The notes under the pieces were generated by a model. The model was given only the letters and a program-made list of their open reading frames with translations. It was not told the origin of the DNA and did no database searches. The translations under genes and the position numbers were made by a program. 64,000 nt of DNA from Halopenitus malekzadehii (GTDB lineage: Archaea; Halobacteriota; Halobacteria; Halobacteriales; Haloferacaceae). Numbering within the stretch: position 1 is the stretch's first letter; every line of letters starts with the position of its first letter. The stretch is from positions 248,001-312,000 of the forward strand of contig NZ_FNWU01000001.1 of assembly GCF_900108505.1 (NCBI RefSeq), read 5' to 3'. Below are positions 27,718-35,663 of this stretch, one piece after another.

Positions 27718-28959
27718 ATGAGCGTCGGCCACGACGATCTGCAGTTCGGATCGCTGTATCTGACGCGGTTCGCCGCAAGCTTCGGCTTTATGACCGTGAT
27801 GACGCTGTTGCCGACCTACATCGAGACGCTGGGGGCAACCGGCGTGACGATCGGCGTCTTCGTTGCGATCCTGGAACTGGCTCGAACCGTCGGGATCGTC
27901 CCGCTGGGGTGGGCCGGCGACCGCTACAGCAAACGGAGCGTGTTGCTCGTCGCGCTCGGCGTGAGCGTGGCCGCGTACCTCGCGTTCGCCAGGGTCGCGT
28001 CGATTGAGGGGTTCCTCGTCGCCAGAACCCTTCAGGGGCTCGGGCTCACCGGAACCGGCCTGTTGAGCCTCGCGCTCGTCGGCGACCTCGCGCCGCCCGG
28101 CCAGCGCGGGGCCCGCATCGGCCGGTATAACGCCTTCCGAATGGGTGCCGGCATCGCGGGTACGATCGGCGCGGGGGCCCTCCACGCCGTCGCCGGCTTC
28201 GACGTCTTGTTCGGACTCCTTACGGTCATCCTGATCGTCGCGACCATCGGCGTCTGGCGGTTCGTTGACGCCGACAAGACTCACGTCTCCGGGTTCGCGT
28301 TTGCCGACCTGGCGATGAACGAGCGGATCGTGACCTTCGCCACGTTCCGAGCCCAGTACGCCGTCGCGGTCACGCTCGTCCGGCGATGGGTGCCGATATT
28401 CGTCGGGGTGTCCGCCGCCCAGGGCGGGCTCGGGTACGGTGCGGTGATCGTCGGCGCCGTGCTCGCGGCCGAGAAGTGCACCAATATGGTCTGTCAGCCG
28501 ATGGCCGGACGGTTCTCCGACAGGCAGGGCCGCGCCGTCTTCATCCTCGTGGGCGGGGGCGCGTACGGGCTCGTCGCCATCGCGTTCCCGTTCGTCGGCG
28601 GTTTCGTGGACGGTGTGGCGCTCGTGGTGCCGGGACTCGGCCCGCTCTCTACCGCCGTCATTGCCGCGATCATCTTGAACGGGCTCCTCGGCGTGGCGGA
28701 CGCGTTTCGTGAGCCGGCGAGTATGGCGTTCTTCGCCGACGAGGGGTCCGGCGAGGGGATCACGAGCAGCTTCGGGATCCGGTCGTTGATCTGGAAACCC
28801 GGAAGCGTCCTCGCTCCGCTGGCCGGCGGCTGGCTGATGGGCGAGTTCGGCATCGAATGGGTGTTCGTTGCGGGCGGGGCGGCTGCCTTCGCGGCGACCG
28901 GAACCTTCCTGGGGCTTCTCGTGTGGCGCTACGGAACGCAGGCGGTTCGTGAGTGGTGA
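27718..28959 (+). CDS. MFS transporter
   Basis: Product of 413 residues with about 12 hydrophobic helices and the MFS loop 2-3 signature (GWAGDRYSKRSVLL), repeated in degenerate form in the second half (GRFSDRQGRAVFIL). Probably an exporter or a sugar/drug type carrier; no substrate can be inferred. It begins with ATGAGCGTC and is divergent from the prenyl synthase, with 139 bases between the starts. Convergent with the PUA protein, 15 bases apart. Confidence 0.85.
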   Translation: MSVGHDDLQFGSLYLTRFAASFGFMTVMTLLPTYIETLGATGVTIGVFVAILELARTVGIVPLGWAGDRYSKRSVLLVALGVSVAAYLAFARVASIEGFLVARTLQGLGLTGTGLLSLALVGDLAPPGQRGARIGRYNAFRMGAGIAGTIGAGALHAVAGFDVLFGLLTVILIVATIGVWRFVDADKTHVSGFAFADLAMNERIVTFATFRAQYAVAVTLVRRWVPIFVGVSAAQGGLGYGAVIVGAVLAAEKCTNMVCQPMAGRFSDRQGRAVFILVGGGAYGLVAIAFPFVGGFVDGVALVVPGLGPLSTAVIAAIILNGLLGVADAFREPASMAFFADEGSGEGITSSFGIRSLIWKPGSVLAPLAGGWLMGEFGIEWVFVAGGAAAFAATGTFLGLLVWRYGTQAVREW

Positions 28960-28974
28960 GTGGAGGCGAGCCGT

Positions 28975-29454
28975 TTATAGGTCGAACTCGTAGAGGTCGT
29001 CGCCGACGTGGTGGACCGATTCGACGACCTTCCCCTCCTCCCCGACCATCTCCTCGCCGTCGACGAGCGCCCGGCCGATCGCCAGCACCTTGCCGTGGGT
29101 CTCCTCGGCGATCGCGACGAGGTCGCCGGCCTCGATCCCCGGATCGGCCTCGACGATCCCGGGTCGCATCACGTCCGCCCCGTTCGAGACGAACGAGATC
29201 GCGCCCGCATCGACGGTAACGATCCCGGAGTCGGGGTCGGTTGCGTTGGCACCACGTACGGTCACGAAGGGCTCCTCGTCGGTGTAGAACACGAGCGGCT
29301 CCCCGTCGACGAGCACGAGGTCGAACGCGGAGTCGGTCAGCTCGACGAGCTCGAAGGCGTCCCCGTCGATCTCGACGCCGAGTCCCTCGGCGAGGGCCGA
29401 CCGTATCTCGTCGATGGCATCGCTTCGGAGATGATGGCGGGATTTCACCTGCAT
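28975..29454 (-). CDS. PUA-domain RNA-binding protein (MCT-1/Tma20-like)
   Basis: Product of 159 residues with an N-terminal pre-PUA domain (MQVKSRHHLRSDAIDEIRSAL) and a C-terminal PUA domain (about 75-150; FVSNGADVMRPGIVEADPGIEAGDLVAIAEETHGKVLAIG). Related archaeal and eukaryotic proteins bind the small ribosomal subunit or tRNA. ATG at 29454 is conserved in form; longer frames add only an unlikely Arg-rich leader. It is divergent from the RNB nuclease gene, 110 bases apart. Confidence 0.88.
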   Translation of the reverse strand: MQVKSRHHLRSDAIDEIRSALAEGLGVEIDGDAFELVELTDSAFDLVLVDGEPLVFYTDEEPFVTVRGANATDPDSGIVTVDAGAISFVSNGADVMRPGIVEADPGIEAGDLVAIAEETHGKVLAIGRALVDGEEMVGEEGKVVESVHHVGDDLYEFDL

Positions 29455-29564
29455 ACGCTCGGATGCGGCGGGCACGCGCATAAATCGTCCCCATTCCCTT
29501 CGGCAGGCGCGACGCCGGCGGCGTCCCCGACACGCCTTTCTACCCGACACGCGTTGTGTCGCGT

Positions 29565-30860
29565 ATGTCACCGGATGCGCAGTCGGAGTCGGACGACGAG
29601 GAGGGACCCGTTCGGGTCACGGAGGAGCTGGCCCGGCATATGGCGAACAAGCGCGAGGAGCTCTTCGAGGAGTTCGGGATCCGCGATGAGTTCCCCGAGG
29701 CGGTCCTTCGTGAGGCCGAGGCACGCACCGAGGACGTGGGGTCGGAGATCCAGGCCGAGATCGACGACCGCGAGGACCTTCGGGACCTCACGACCTGGAC
29801 GACCGACCCGGTCGACGCGCAGGACTTCGACGACGCGATCTCGATCCGGCGCGAGGAGGACGCCTACCGGCTGTGGGTCCACATCGCCGACGTCACCCAC
29901 TACGTGACTCCGGAGACGTCGATGTGGGAGGAGGCGGTCAAGCGGTGTAACACGGTCTATCTCCCCGGATACACCGTCCATATGCTGCCACCGATCCTCG
30001 CGGAGACGGTTTGCTCGCTCGTTCCCCAGGAGGACCGGCTCGCCCACACGGTCGAGATGGAGATCGACGACGAGACGCTCTCCTTCGAGAACGTCGACAT
30101 CTACAAATCCGTCATCAACTCCGACGAGCGACTCACCTACACGGAGTGTGAGAACCGCCTCGAGGACGAGGACGCGCCGCTGCACGCGGAGAACGTCCTC
30201 GCGTTCGAGCTGGCCGACCGGATGCACGAACAGCGCAAGGCCGACGGCTCGCTCGTGTTGAACCCCCGTCGCGATCGCGCCCACACGATCATCGAGGAGT
30301 CGATGCTCAAGGCGAATAAGGCCGTCACGCACACGCTGATGTGGGATCGCGGCGTCGAGGCGATGTACCGCGTCCACCCCCAGCCGACGCCGGATCAGTG
30401 GAACGACGCGCTGCGAGAGATCCAGGAGCTCGACTCCGTCTCGATCCCGGGGTCGTCCTGGGACGACCCGCGGAAGGCCGTCAATGCCGCCCTCGAGGAG
30501 TCGCCCGACCGCCAGCTCAACAAGATCCAGCGGGCGGTCCTCAAGGTGATGCCGCGTGCGAAGTATATGAACGACCCCTTCGGCGGCCATCACGCGCTCA
30601 ACTTCGACATCTACGGCCATTTCACCTCCCCGATCCGGCGGCTCTCCGACCTGATCAACCACTGGATCGTCCACACGAACGACGTCCCGGAGACCCTGAT
30701 CAAGCTCTGTGATCGCGCCTCGGACAAGCAGAAGGACGGCGAGACTGCCGAACGGCTCTACAAACAGTTCCTCGAGGAGGTCGGCGTCGATCCCTACGCG
30801 GTGAACAATCGCGGTTTCGAGGTCGTCGAGGATCCCGACGAGGCCGATTACGGGGTCTGA
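29565..30860 (+). CDS. RNB-domain ribonuclease (RNase R/II type, catalytic core only)
   Basis: Hydrolytic 3'-5' exoribonuclease fold, 431 residues. The four catalytic aspartates are present in DPVDAQDFDDA near residues 82-92, and the late motif HFTSPIRRLSDLINHW near residue 350 provides the RNA-cleavage Arg. Bacterial RNase R is about 800 residues; the N-terminal cold-shock and C-terminal S1 domains are absent, so substrate capture must differ. I start at ATG 29565 rather than the GTG 9 bases before it. A short 21-base repeat cluster begins about 40 bases past the stop. Confidence 0.85.
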   Translation: MSPDAQSESDDEEGPVRVTEELARHMANKREELFEEFGIRDEFPEAVLREAEARTEDVGSEIQAEIDDREDLRDLTTWTTDPVDAQDFDDAISIRREEDAYRLWVHIADVTHYVTPETSMWEEAVKRCNTVYLPGYTVHMLPPILAETVCSLVPQEDRLAHTVEMEIDDETLSFENVDIYKSVINSDERLTYTECENRLEDEDAPLHAENVLAFELADRMHEQRKADGSLVLNPRRDRAHTIIEESMLKANKAVTHTLMWDRGVEAMYRVHPQPTPDQWNDALREIQELDSVSIPGSSWDDPRKAVNAALEESPDRQLNKIQRAVLKVMPRAKYMNDPFGGHHALNFDIYGHFTSPIRRLSDLINHWIVHTNDVPETLIKLCDRASDKQKDGETAERLYKQFLEEVGVDPYAVNNRGFEVVEDPDEADYGV

Positions 30861-30899
30861 CGGGGCAGGGTGCCTCGTGCTGCAACGATCGCGCTGCCC

Positions 30900-30962
30900 C
30901 GATCGCTGCTCCCGGTGCCTCGATCGCTGCTCCCGGTGCCTCGATCGCTGCTCCTGATGTAC
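30900..30962. repeat. 21-base tandem repeat, about three copies
   Basis: Two exact copies of a 21-base unit starting CGATCGCTGCTCCCGG (30900-30920 and 30921-30941) are followed by a third with a few changes up to 30962. They lie just after the RNB nuclease stop, upstream of the small membrane protein promoter. Confidence 0.85.
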
Positions 30963-31005
30963 CGATCGTGGTTCGGCATCCCGGCGGTCGTGGCAACCGA
31001 CGGAG

Positions 31006-31020
31006 AAGAGTATATATACG
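31006..31020 (+). promoter_or_regulatory. Strong TATA box before the small membrane protein gene
   Basis: AGTATATATACG lies about 27-40 bases before the ATG at 31047. Its quality and spacing support a leaderless transcript beginning at or near that ATG, and argue against the longer overlapping frame that starts near 30870. Confidence 0.5.
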
Positions 31021-31046
31021 ATGACGACACCTGGTATACAGGAACG

Positions 31047-31211
31047 ATGATCTCGGACACCCGGGCGAGCTCGAAAAAGCTGATGGCGATCCTGCTTGCC
31101 GGCGTCGTTCTGGTGACGCTGTTGGTCGTCGTCGTCGTGGTGCTCGGGGCCGCCCAACGATCGATCGACGGGATCGTCGGCGTCACGTGGCCGGTCGTCC
31201 CGCTCGCGTGA
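31047..31211 (+). CDS. Small single-helix membrane protein
   Basis: 54 residues: a basic N-terminus (TRASSKKLM), one strong hydrophobic helix (AILLAGVVLVTLLVVVVVVLGAA, about residues 13-35) and a short outside tail. The start is chosen from the TATA box and ATG spacing. No family is recognised. It sits 120 bases upstream of the quinol nitric oxide reductase on the same strand, so a role in that complex or its assembly is possible but not shown. Confidence 0.5.
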   Translation: MISDTRASSKKLMAILLAGVVLVTLLVVVVVVLGAAQRSIDGIVGVTWPVVPLA

Positions 31212-31330
31212 GGCTCTCCGACCGTCGGATCTGGCGACTCCGGCCGTCGGATCCGGCGACCACGATCGCCTGCCGTGGCCGAATATCCTCGGCCCCGAAC
31301 TATTAGGCCCCGTCCGCCTATCGGGCCGAT

Positions 31331-33682
31331 ATGGAGCTGACTCGTCGAACGATCGCGAAGGTCCTCGCCGTCGTGTTCGTCGTGAACCTGATCGTGATGG
31401 GCGGTGGTGCCGTCTACTCCGCCCAGCAGGTTCCGCCGATCCCACAGGAGGTCACGGGGCCCGACAGCGACGTCGTCGTCACACAGACGCAGGTTCAGGA
31501 CGGCAAGGTCGTCTTCCAGCAGAACGGGCTGATGAACCACGGGTCGATCCTCGGCAACGGCGCCTACTACGGCGTCGATTACACCGCCGACGCGCTCGCG
31601 CTCAAACGCGAGGGGATGCGCGAATACTACTCGCAGGAACGGTACGAGGCGTCCTACGACGCCCTTCCGGGTCCCAAGCAGTCCGCGGTCGACCGGCTCG
31701 TTCGTGACGACCTCGACGGCACGATCGCCGAGGGGCAGACGACGATCGAGTACTCCGCCGCGGAGGCGTACGCCCACGAGCAGGTGCGTGAGACCTACGT
31801 CGAGCGCTACCACGAGGGTGCGCCCGAGCGCGGCGTTCCGGCGGGCTTCGTCGGGTCGGCCGAGGAGGCAAGCGAGTTCGCCGACTTCGCGCTCTGGACC
31901 GCGTGGATCTCCCACACCGACCGACCCGGCGGAGAGGGGAGCTTCACCAACGACTGGCCCTACGACCCCGCCGCGGGCAACACGCCGACCGGCGCCACGA
32001 TGGTCTGGAGCGTGATCAGTATGGTCATCCTCGTCGGCGCGGTCGGGATCGGCGTCTGGCTCTACCGCTCCGTGACGCTTCCCGAGCCGGAGGTCACGGG
32101 GATCGAGATCCCGCCGCCGGACGAGATCAGTCTCACGCCGAGCCAGCGTGCCGCAACGCGGTTCATCCCGCTCGCCGGCGCGCTCTTCGCCGTCCAGGTG
32201 CTGTTGGGTGGCCTCCTCGCACACTACTACATCGAACGACACGCGTTCTTCGGGATCGAGGAGGTGTTTGGCGTCTCGATCCTCGGGGCGTTCCCGTTCG
32301 CGCTGGCCAAGACGTTCCACCTCGATCTCGGGATCCTCTGGATCGCCGCCCTGTGGCTCGGCGCGGGGCTGTTTCTGCCGCCGCTTTTGACCGGTCACGA
32401 ACCGGACCACCAGCCAACTGCGGTAAACGGGCTGTTGGTCGCGCTCGTCGTCGCCACCGTCGGCGGGATGGCCGGCGTCTGGCTCGGCGCGCAGGGCTAC
32501 ATCGACGGCGACCTCTGGTGGATCATCGGCAACGAGGGGCTCGAGTACCTCGAGGTCGGCCGCCTCTGGCAGGTCGGTCTCCTCGTCGGGTTCGTCGCCT
32601 GGACGGCGTTCGTCTGGCGCGGGTTCAAACCGCTTTTGGACCGCGAGTCGCCCTACGGGCTCGCGCACATGATCGTCTACGCCGGCGGGTCGATCGGCTT
32701 GCTGTTCACTGCCGGATTCTTCTACACCCCGAAAACCAACATCGTGATGACGGAGTTCTGGCGCTGGTGGGTCGTCCACATGTGGGTCGAGGGCGCCTTT
32801 GAGTTCTTCATCGTCGCGATCGTCGGGCTCACGCTCGTGAGTATGGGGCTGCTGCGCAAGCGCTCCGCGGAGAAGGCCGTCGCCTTTCAGGCGCTGTTCG
32901 TGATGGGGTCCGGCGTCATCGGCGCCTCCCACCACTACTGGTGGGTCGGCCAGCCGGACGTCTGGATCCCGCTCGGGACGGTCTTTTCGACCCTCGAGTT
33001 GATTCCCCTGATCCTCATCCTCTTCGAGGCGATGGGCCAGTACCGCGCGCTGGCAACCAGTGATGAGACGTTCCCGTACACGCTGCCCTTCATGTTCATC
33101 ATCGCGAGCGGCTTCTGGAACTTCCTCGGCGCCGGCGTGCTCGGCTTCTTCATCAACCTGCCGCTGGTCAACTACTACGAACACGGGACCTACCTCACCG
33201 TCGGGCACGCCCACGCCGCGATGTTCGGCGCGTTCGGCTTCCTCGCGCTCGGGATGGCGACGTATATGCTCCGTATCGCGACCGTCCCCTCACGGTGGAC
33301 CGAACGGCGACTTCGGTGGGCCTTCTGGCTGTGGAACGTCGGCTTGGCGGTGATGGTGTTCGTCTCGGTGCTCCCCGTCGGGTTCCTCCAGCTCGAGGTG
33401 GCCTTCACCGAGGGGTACGCCGCCGCCCGGAGCCTCACGTTCTACAACGGCGACCTCGTGCAGACACTGTTCTGGGCCCGACTCCCCGGCGACACCCTGA
33501 TCATCCTCGGCACGTTCGTGTTCCTGTACGACATGGTCGCCAAGCGGTTCACCCTCCGGTCGGTCTCAATGCCGGCGGACCCGCCCGCGCCCGGGTCGAT
33601 CCCTGACCGGATGATCGCCGCAGCGGAGGAGGACCGAACCGCAGCGGAGGAGGACCGAACCGTCGCCGAGGACGACGACTGA
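31331..33682 (+). CDS. norB: Quinol-dependent nitric oxide reductase (qNOR)
   Basis: Membrane enzyme that reduces two NO to N2O with electrons from quinol, 783 residues with about 14 helices. The extracytoplasmic N-terminal segment (residues about 30-215; GKVVFQQNGLMNHGSILGNGAYYGVDY) is the qNOR extension that replaces NorC. In the heme-copper core, SHHYWWVGQP supplies the His pair for FeB, STLELIP an essential Glu, and VGHAHAAMFG further heme histidines. The last 35 residues are charged tandem EEDRTA repeats. It is likely for NO detoxification or denitrification; other nir, nos or nor genes are not in the window. Confidence 0.92.
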   Translation: MELTRRTIAKVLAVVFVVNLIVMGGGAVYSAQQVPPIPQEVTGPDSDVVVTQTQVQDGKVVFQQNGLMNHGSILGNGAYYGVDYTADALALKREGMREYYSQERYEASYDALPGPKQSAVDRLVRDDLDGTIAEGQTTIEYSAAEAYAHEQVRETYVERYHEGAPERGVPAGFVGSAEEASEFADFALWTAWISHTDRPGGEGSFTNDWPYDPAAGNTPTGATMVWSVISMVILVGAVGIGVWLYRSVTLPEPEVTGIEIPPPDEISLTPSQRAATRFIPLAGALFAVQVLLGGLLAHYYIERHAFFGIEEVFGVSILGAFPFALAKTFHLDLGILWIAALWLGAGLFLPPLLTGHEPDHQPTAVNGLLVALVVATVGGMAGVWLGAQGYIDGDLWWIIGNEGLEYLEVGRLWQVGLLVGFVAWTAFVWRGFKPLLDRESPYGLAHMIVYAGGSIGLLFTAGFFYTPKTNIVMTEFWRWWVVHMWVEGAFEFFIVAIVGLTLVSMGLLRKRSAEKAVAFQALFVMGSGVIGASHHYWWVGQPDVWIPLGTVFSTLELIPLILILFEAMGQYRALATSDETFPYTLPFMFIIASGFWNFLGAGVLGFFINLPLVNYYEHGTYLTVGHAHAAMFGAFGFLALGMATYMLRIATVPSRWTERRLRWAFWLWNVGLAVMVFVSVLPVGFLQLEVAFTEGYAAARSLTFYNGDLVQTLFWARLPGDTLIILGTFVFLYDMVAKRFTLRSVSMPADPPAPGSIPDRMIAAAEEDRTAAEEDRTVAEDDD

Positions 33683-33760
33683 CGCTCGACCGGCCAATCG
33701 TGGGATCGGCCGGCCCCACACGCGCCGAAGCATTGATATCGCCACCCACGGTAGGGGACG

Positions 33761-34249
33761 ATGATGATTCGGGGCCGGGCCGTCGACGCCAGCGATCGGG
33801 TGCGGTCGCGGCTGGAAGCTGCCTTCATCGAGGACCACTCGCCGCGGGAAGTCGCGTTCAGCTTCAGCCTCGGGGTCTTCATCACCGCCCTGCCGACGCT
33901 CGGACTCGGCGTCGCCGTCTTCCTGGTGCTGGCGTACCTCTTCAAGCAGCTGAGCAAGATCGCCCTGTTCGCGTCCGTCATCGTCCTCAACCCCGCCGTG
34001 AAGTGGGGCGTCTACGGAACGAGCTACTGGCTGGGTCGCCGCCTGCTCGGCCCGATCCCCCCGGAGGCCGTGGGCACGTTCACCCCGATCGCGGGGTCCC
34101 ATCACCTGCTTCGGCTCTGGGTCGGCAACCTCGTCCTCGCGGTCGTCTTCGCCGTGATCGCCTACGTGATCGCGCTCCGGCTGGTTCACGCGTTCCGTCG
34201 CCGCGAGGCTGCCCTCGAGTCGCTCCCGTTCGACGTCGAGCCGAAGTGA
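33761..34249 (+). CDS. DUF2062 membrane protein
   Basis: Product of 162 residues with three hydrophobic helices (about 28-62, 65-90, 115-140) and the family-typical SPREVAFSFSLGVFITALPTLG start and VLNPAVKWGVYGTSYWLG. DUF2062 proteins are small, membrane-bound and uncharacterised. ATG 33761 is used, with a second ATG 3 bases later equally possible. It follows the NO reductase by 78 bases on the same strand. Confidence 0.82.
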   Translation: MMIRGRAVDASDRVRSRLEAAFIEDHSPREVAFSFSLGVFITALPTLGLGVAVFLVLAYLFKQLSKIALFASVIVLNPAVKWGVYGTSYWLGRRLLGPIPPEAVGTFTPIAGSHHLLRLWVGNLVLAVVFAVIAYVIALRLVHAFRRREAALESLPFDVEPK

Positions 34250-34359
34250 CGATCGGGTTTCTCCCGCCGATCGAACTCCCGGCGCTATCCGTCGATCACG
34301 CGCCCATATCGAACGTATTCGGCTCATCATTGAAGTGCGCCAGGCCCGTTGCTCCGAAT

Positions 34360-34671
34360 ATGATCGACACCAAACGACTGCTTGAGCGACTCTCGAGCGA
34401 ACGGGGGTCGGACTTCGAGTTCGACTCGACCCCGTCGGAGGCGGCGATCCGGGAGGCCGTTCGGTCGCTGCAGACTGAGGGACTCTGCGGCCGCCGCGTC
34501 GTCGAACAGCGGCTCGGTCCCTACTTCCTCGCCAGCGACCAGCACGGGCAACGGGAGCTCGACCTCCTCGAGGAAATCGTCGAGGAGGAGTACGCCGACC
34601 GGAACGTCTGCGTCCGGACCCGAAGCGCCGAGTGTAGCCGGCTCCGCGGCGGGTGTCGCGGGACGCGGTGA
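34360..34671 (+). CDS. Hypothetical small protein
   Basis: Product of 103 residues, mostly predicted helical, with an acidic C-terminal helix (ELDLLEEIVEEEYADRNV) and three cysteines near the end (VCVRTRSAECSRLRGGC) that could bind metal or form a disulfide. I do not recognise it. The same frame is open much further upstream, but ATG 34360 gives sequence with a normal composition and starts 110 bases after the DUF2062 stop. It converges on the truncated frame at 34678 with 6 bases between the stops. Confidence 0.45.
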   Translation: MIDTKRLLERLSSERGSDFEFDSTPSEAAIREAVRSLQTEGLCGRRVVEQRLGPYFLASDQHGQRELDLLEEIVEEEYADRNVCVRTRSAECSRLRGGCRGTR

Positions 34672-34677
34672 TGACGG

Positions 34678-34872
34678 TCAATCAGCCTCTCCGATCGCGA
34701 CCTGCTGTGCGCGTTCGGCGATCTCGGCTTCCATATCCCGCATAAATTCGTCGACGGTGTTTCCCATCAGCAGCACCGGATAGTCCTCCGCCAGCATCTC
34801 TTCGAGGACCGCTCCCGCGTCCTCATCCCGATCGTGTGTGGTCACCGGAACGTCCACGTTCGACGCGAACAC
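34678..34872 (-). CDS. Small protein or 5'-truncated gene remnant
   Basis: A GTG at 34872 opens 64 residues ending DEFMRDMEAEIAERAQQVAIGEAD. Protein-like sequence clearly continues upstream in the same frame (RIHYLNTLADRDLIRQARAGGAFTDVFASN) to about 34950, where a stop occurs without a usable start codon. So it reads like the 3' end of a longer gene cut near the tRNA-Ala repeat cluster. The family is not recognised. Convergent with the gene at 34360-34671. Confidence 0.35.
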   Translation of the reverse strand: MFASNVDVPVTTHDRDEDAGAVLEEMLAEDYPVLLMGNTVDEFMRDMEAEIAERAQQVAIGEAD

Positions 34873-35055
34873 GTCGGTGAACGCGCCGCCCGCCCTCGCC
34901 TGTCGGATCAGGTCTCGATCCGCGAGCGTGTTCAGGTAGTGTATTCTGAAGGGTACTGAAAGTCACACGCAACGCCGTGGGTGCTTGAACGTGCGAACCA
35001 GAACGCAACAACGGACGGATCGAACGCTTCAACGCTATCCACGTCGGGTCAGATG

Positions 35056-35142
35056 TGGACTCGCGGGGGTCCCGCGAGTGACCGCAGGGAGCGAGTGGGA
35101 CCACGCGAGGGAACGACTGAACGAACGGAGTGAGTGAAGGAG
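35056..35142. repeat. Intergenic palindromic repeat, copy 1
   Basis: Begins with TGGACTCGCGGG, the same bases as the 3' end of the adjacent tRNA-Ala gene, then folds back on itself (ACTCGCGGG-GGT-CCCGCGAGT hairpin) and carries further GAGTGA-type motifs. It is repeated nearly exactly at 35460-35546, 404 bases away, with one mismatch. Confidence 0.85.
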
Positions 35143-35214
35143 TGGACTCGCGGGGATTTGAACCCCGGGCCTCTTCCTTGCGAAGGAAGCGATCTGCCAC
35201 TGATCTACGAGCCC
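35143..35214 (-). tRNA. tRNA-Ala (anticodon CGC)
   Basis: On the minus strand a 72-base cloverleaf is visible. The acceptor stem GGGCUCG pairs with CGAGUCC with G3-U70 at the third position, the universal alanine identity element. The anticodon stem-loop CUUCC-UUCGCAA-GGAAG has anticodon CGC, reading GCG. The T-arm GGGGUUCAAAUCCCC is intact and the discriminator is A. CCA is not encoded. No intron is present. Its 3' end is duplicated twice more downstream on the window. Confidence 0.93.
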
Positions 35215-35327
35215 GCCGACATCCATACTCAGCCGACCGGCGTACTTGTACCTTACTTTTCGTGGGCTCCGTGGTACGGGCCACCGATCGCGGAACCAGC
35301 GAAAACGCTGTCACCTCCCGATCGGGG

Positions 35328-35349
35328 TGGACTCGCGGGGATTTGAACC
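35328..35349 (-). repeat. Second copy of the tRNA-Ala 3' end (22 bases)
   Basis: Identical to the last 22 bases of the tRNA-Ala gene (35143-35164, acceptor end plus half the T-arm), with no tRNA body. Exact copies of a tRNA 3' end next to the gene are the normal trace of integrase-mediated insertion. The bases that follow, to 35460, hold only small palindromes (GCGTTCG...CGAACGC) and no gene. Confidence 0.85.
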
Positions 35350-35459
35350 GGGACCGGACGTGCTCGCTCGCTTCGCTCGCTGTGCGTGACTGGTAGGGTC
35401 CAAACCACGCGTTCGCTACGCGAACGCTCCGCTCGCCATTTCTTCACTCCGTTTAGAAA
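35350..35459. other. Gene-free stretch with small palindromes
   Basis: Between the two tRNA-derived repeats I see no credible reading frame, only short inverted repeats such as CGTTCG/CGAACG around 35420-35436 and GCTCGCT runs. It is either decayed integrated DNA or haloarchaeal intergenic repeat sequence. Confidence 0.5.
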
Positions 35460-35546
35460 TGGACTCGCGGGGGTCCCGCGAGTGACCGCAGGGAGCGAGT
35501 GGGACCACGCGAGGGAACGACTGAACGAACGGAGTGAGTGAAAGAG
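35460..35546. repeat. Intergenic palindromic repeat, copy 2
   Basis: Near-exact copy of 35056-35142 at a constant offset of 404 bases. It directly abuts the truncated tRNA-Ala copy, just as copy 1 abuts the intact tRNA gene, so the duplicated block is repeat plus tRNA 3' part. Confidence 0.85.
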
Positions 35547-35594
35547 TGGACTCGCGGGGATTTGAACCTTGAGCCTCTTCCTTGCGAAGGATTC
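35547..35594 (-). pseudogene. Truncated tRNA-Ala copy (3' two-thirds)
   Basis: About 48 bases match the 3' part of the intact tRNA-Ala gene: acceptor end, T-arm, variable loop and the whole anticodon arm with CGC. Three changes lie between T-arm and variable loop, and the D-arm and 5' acceptor strand are missing. It cannot fold as a tRNA. Continuous with palindromic repeat copy 2, so the whole 135-base block was duplicated. Confidence 0.75.
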
Positions 35595-35663
35595 GACGAC
35601 GGCGCCGCCGCTACCCAACGCGAAAAACGGGAAAACTGCGGTGCGCGAGAATGCGCCCTAGCG

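Noticed and set aside
33700-34359. Long plus-strand frame over the DUF2062 gene
   Set aside because: It overlaps a recognised family member in another frame and is Arg/Pro-rich. Only its last 103 residues after ATG 34360 look protein-like.
35253-35618. Reading frames inside the tRNA repeat region
   Set aside because: They translate the repeats (for example SHSLPAVTRGTPAS), a well-known artefact of haloarchaeal palindromes, and overlap tRNA sequence.
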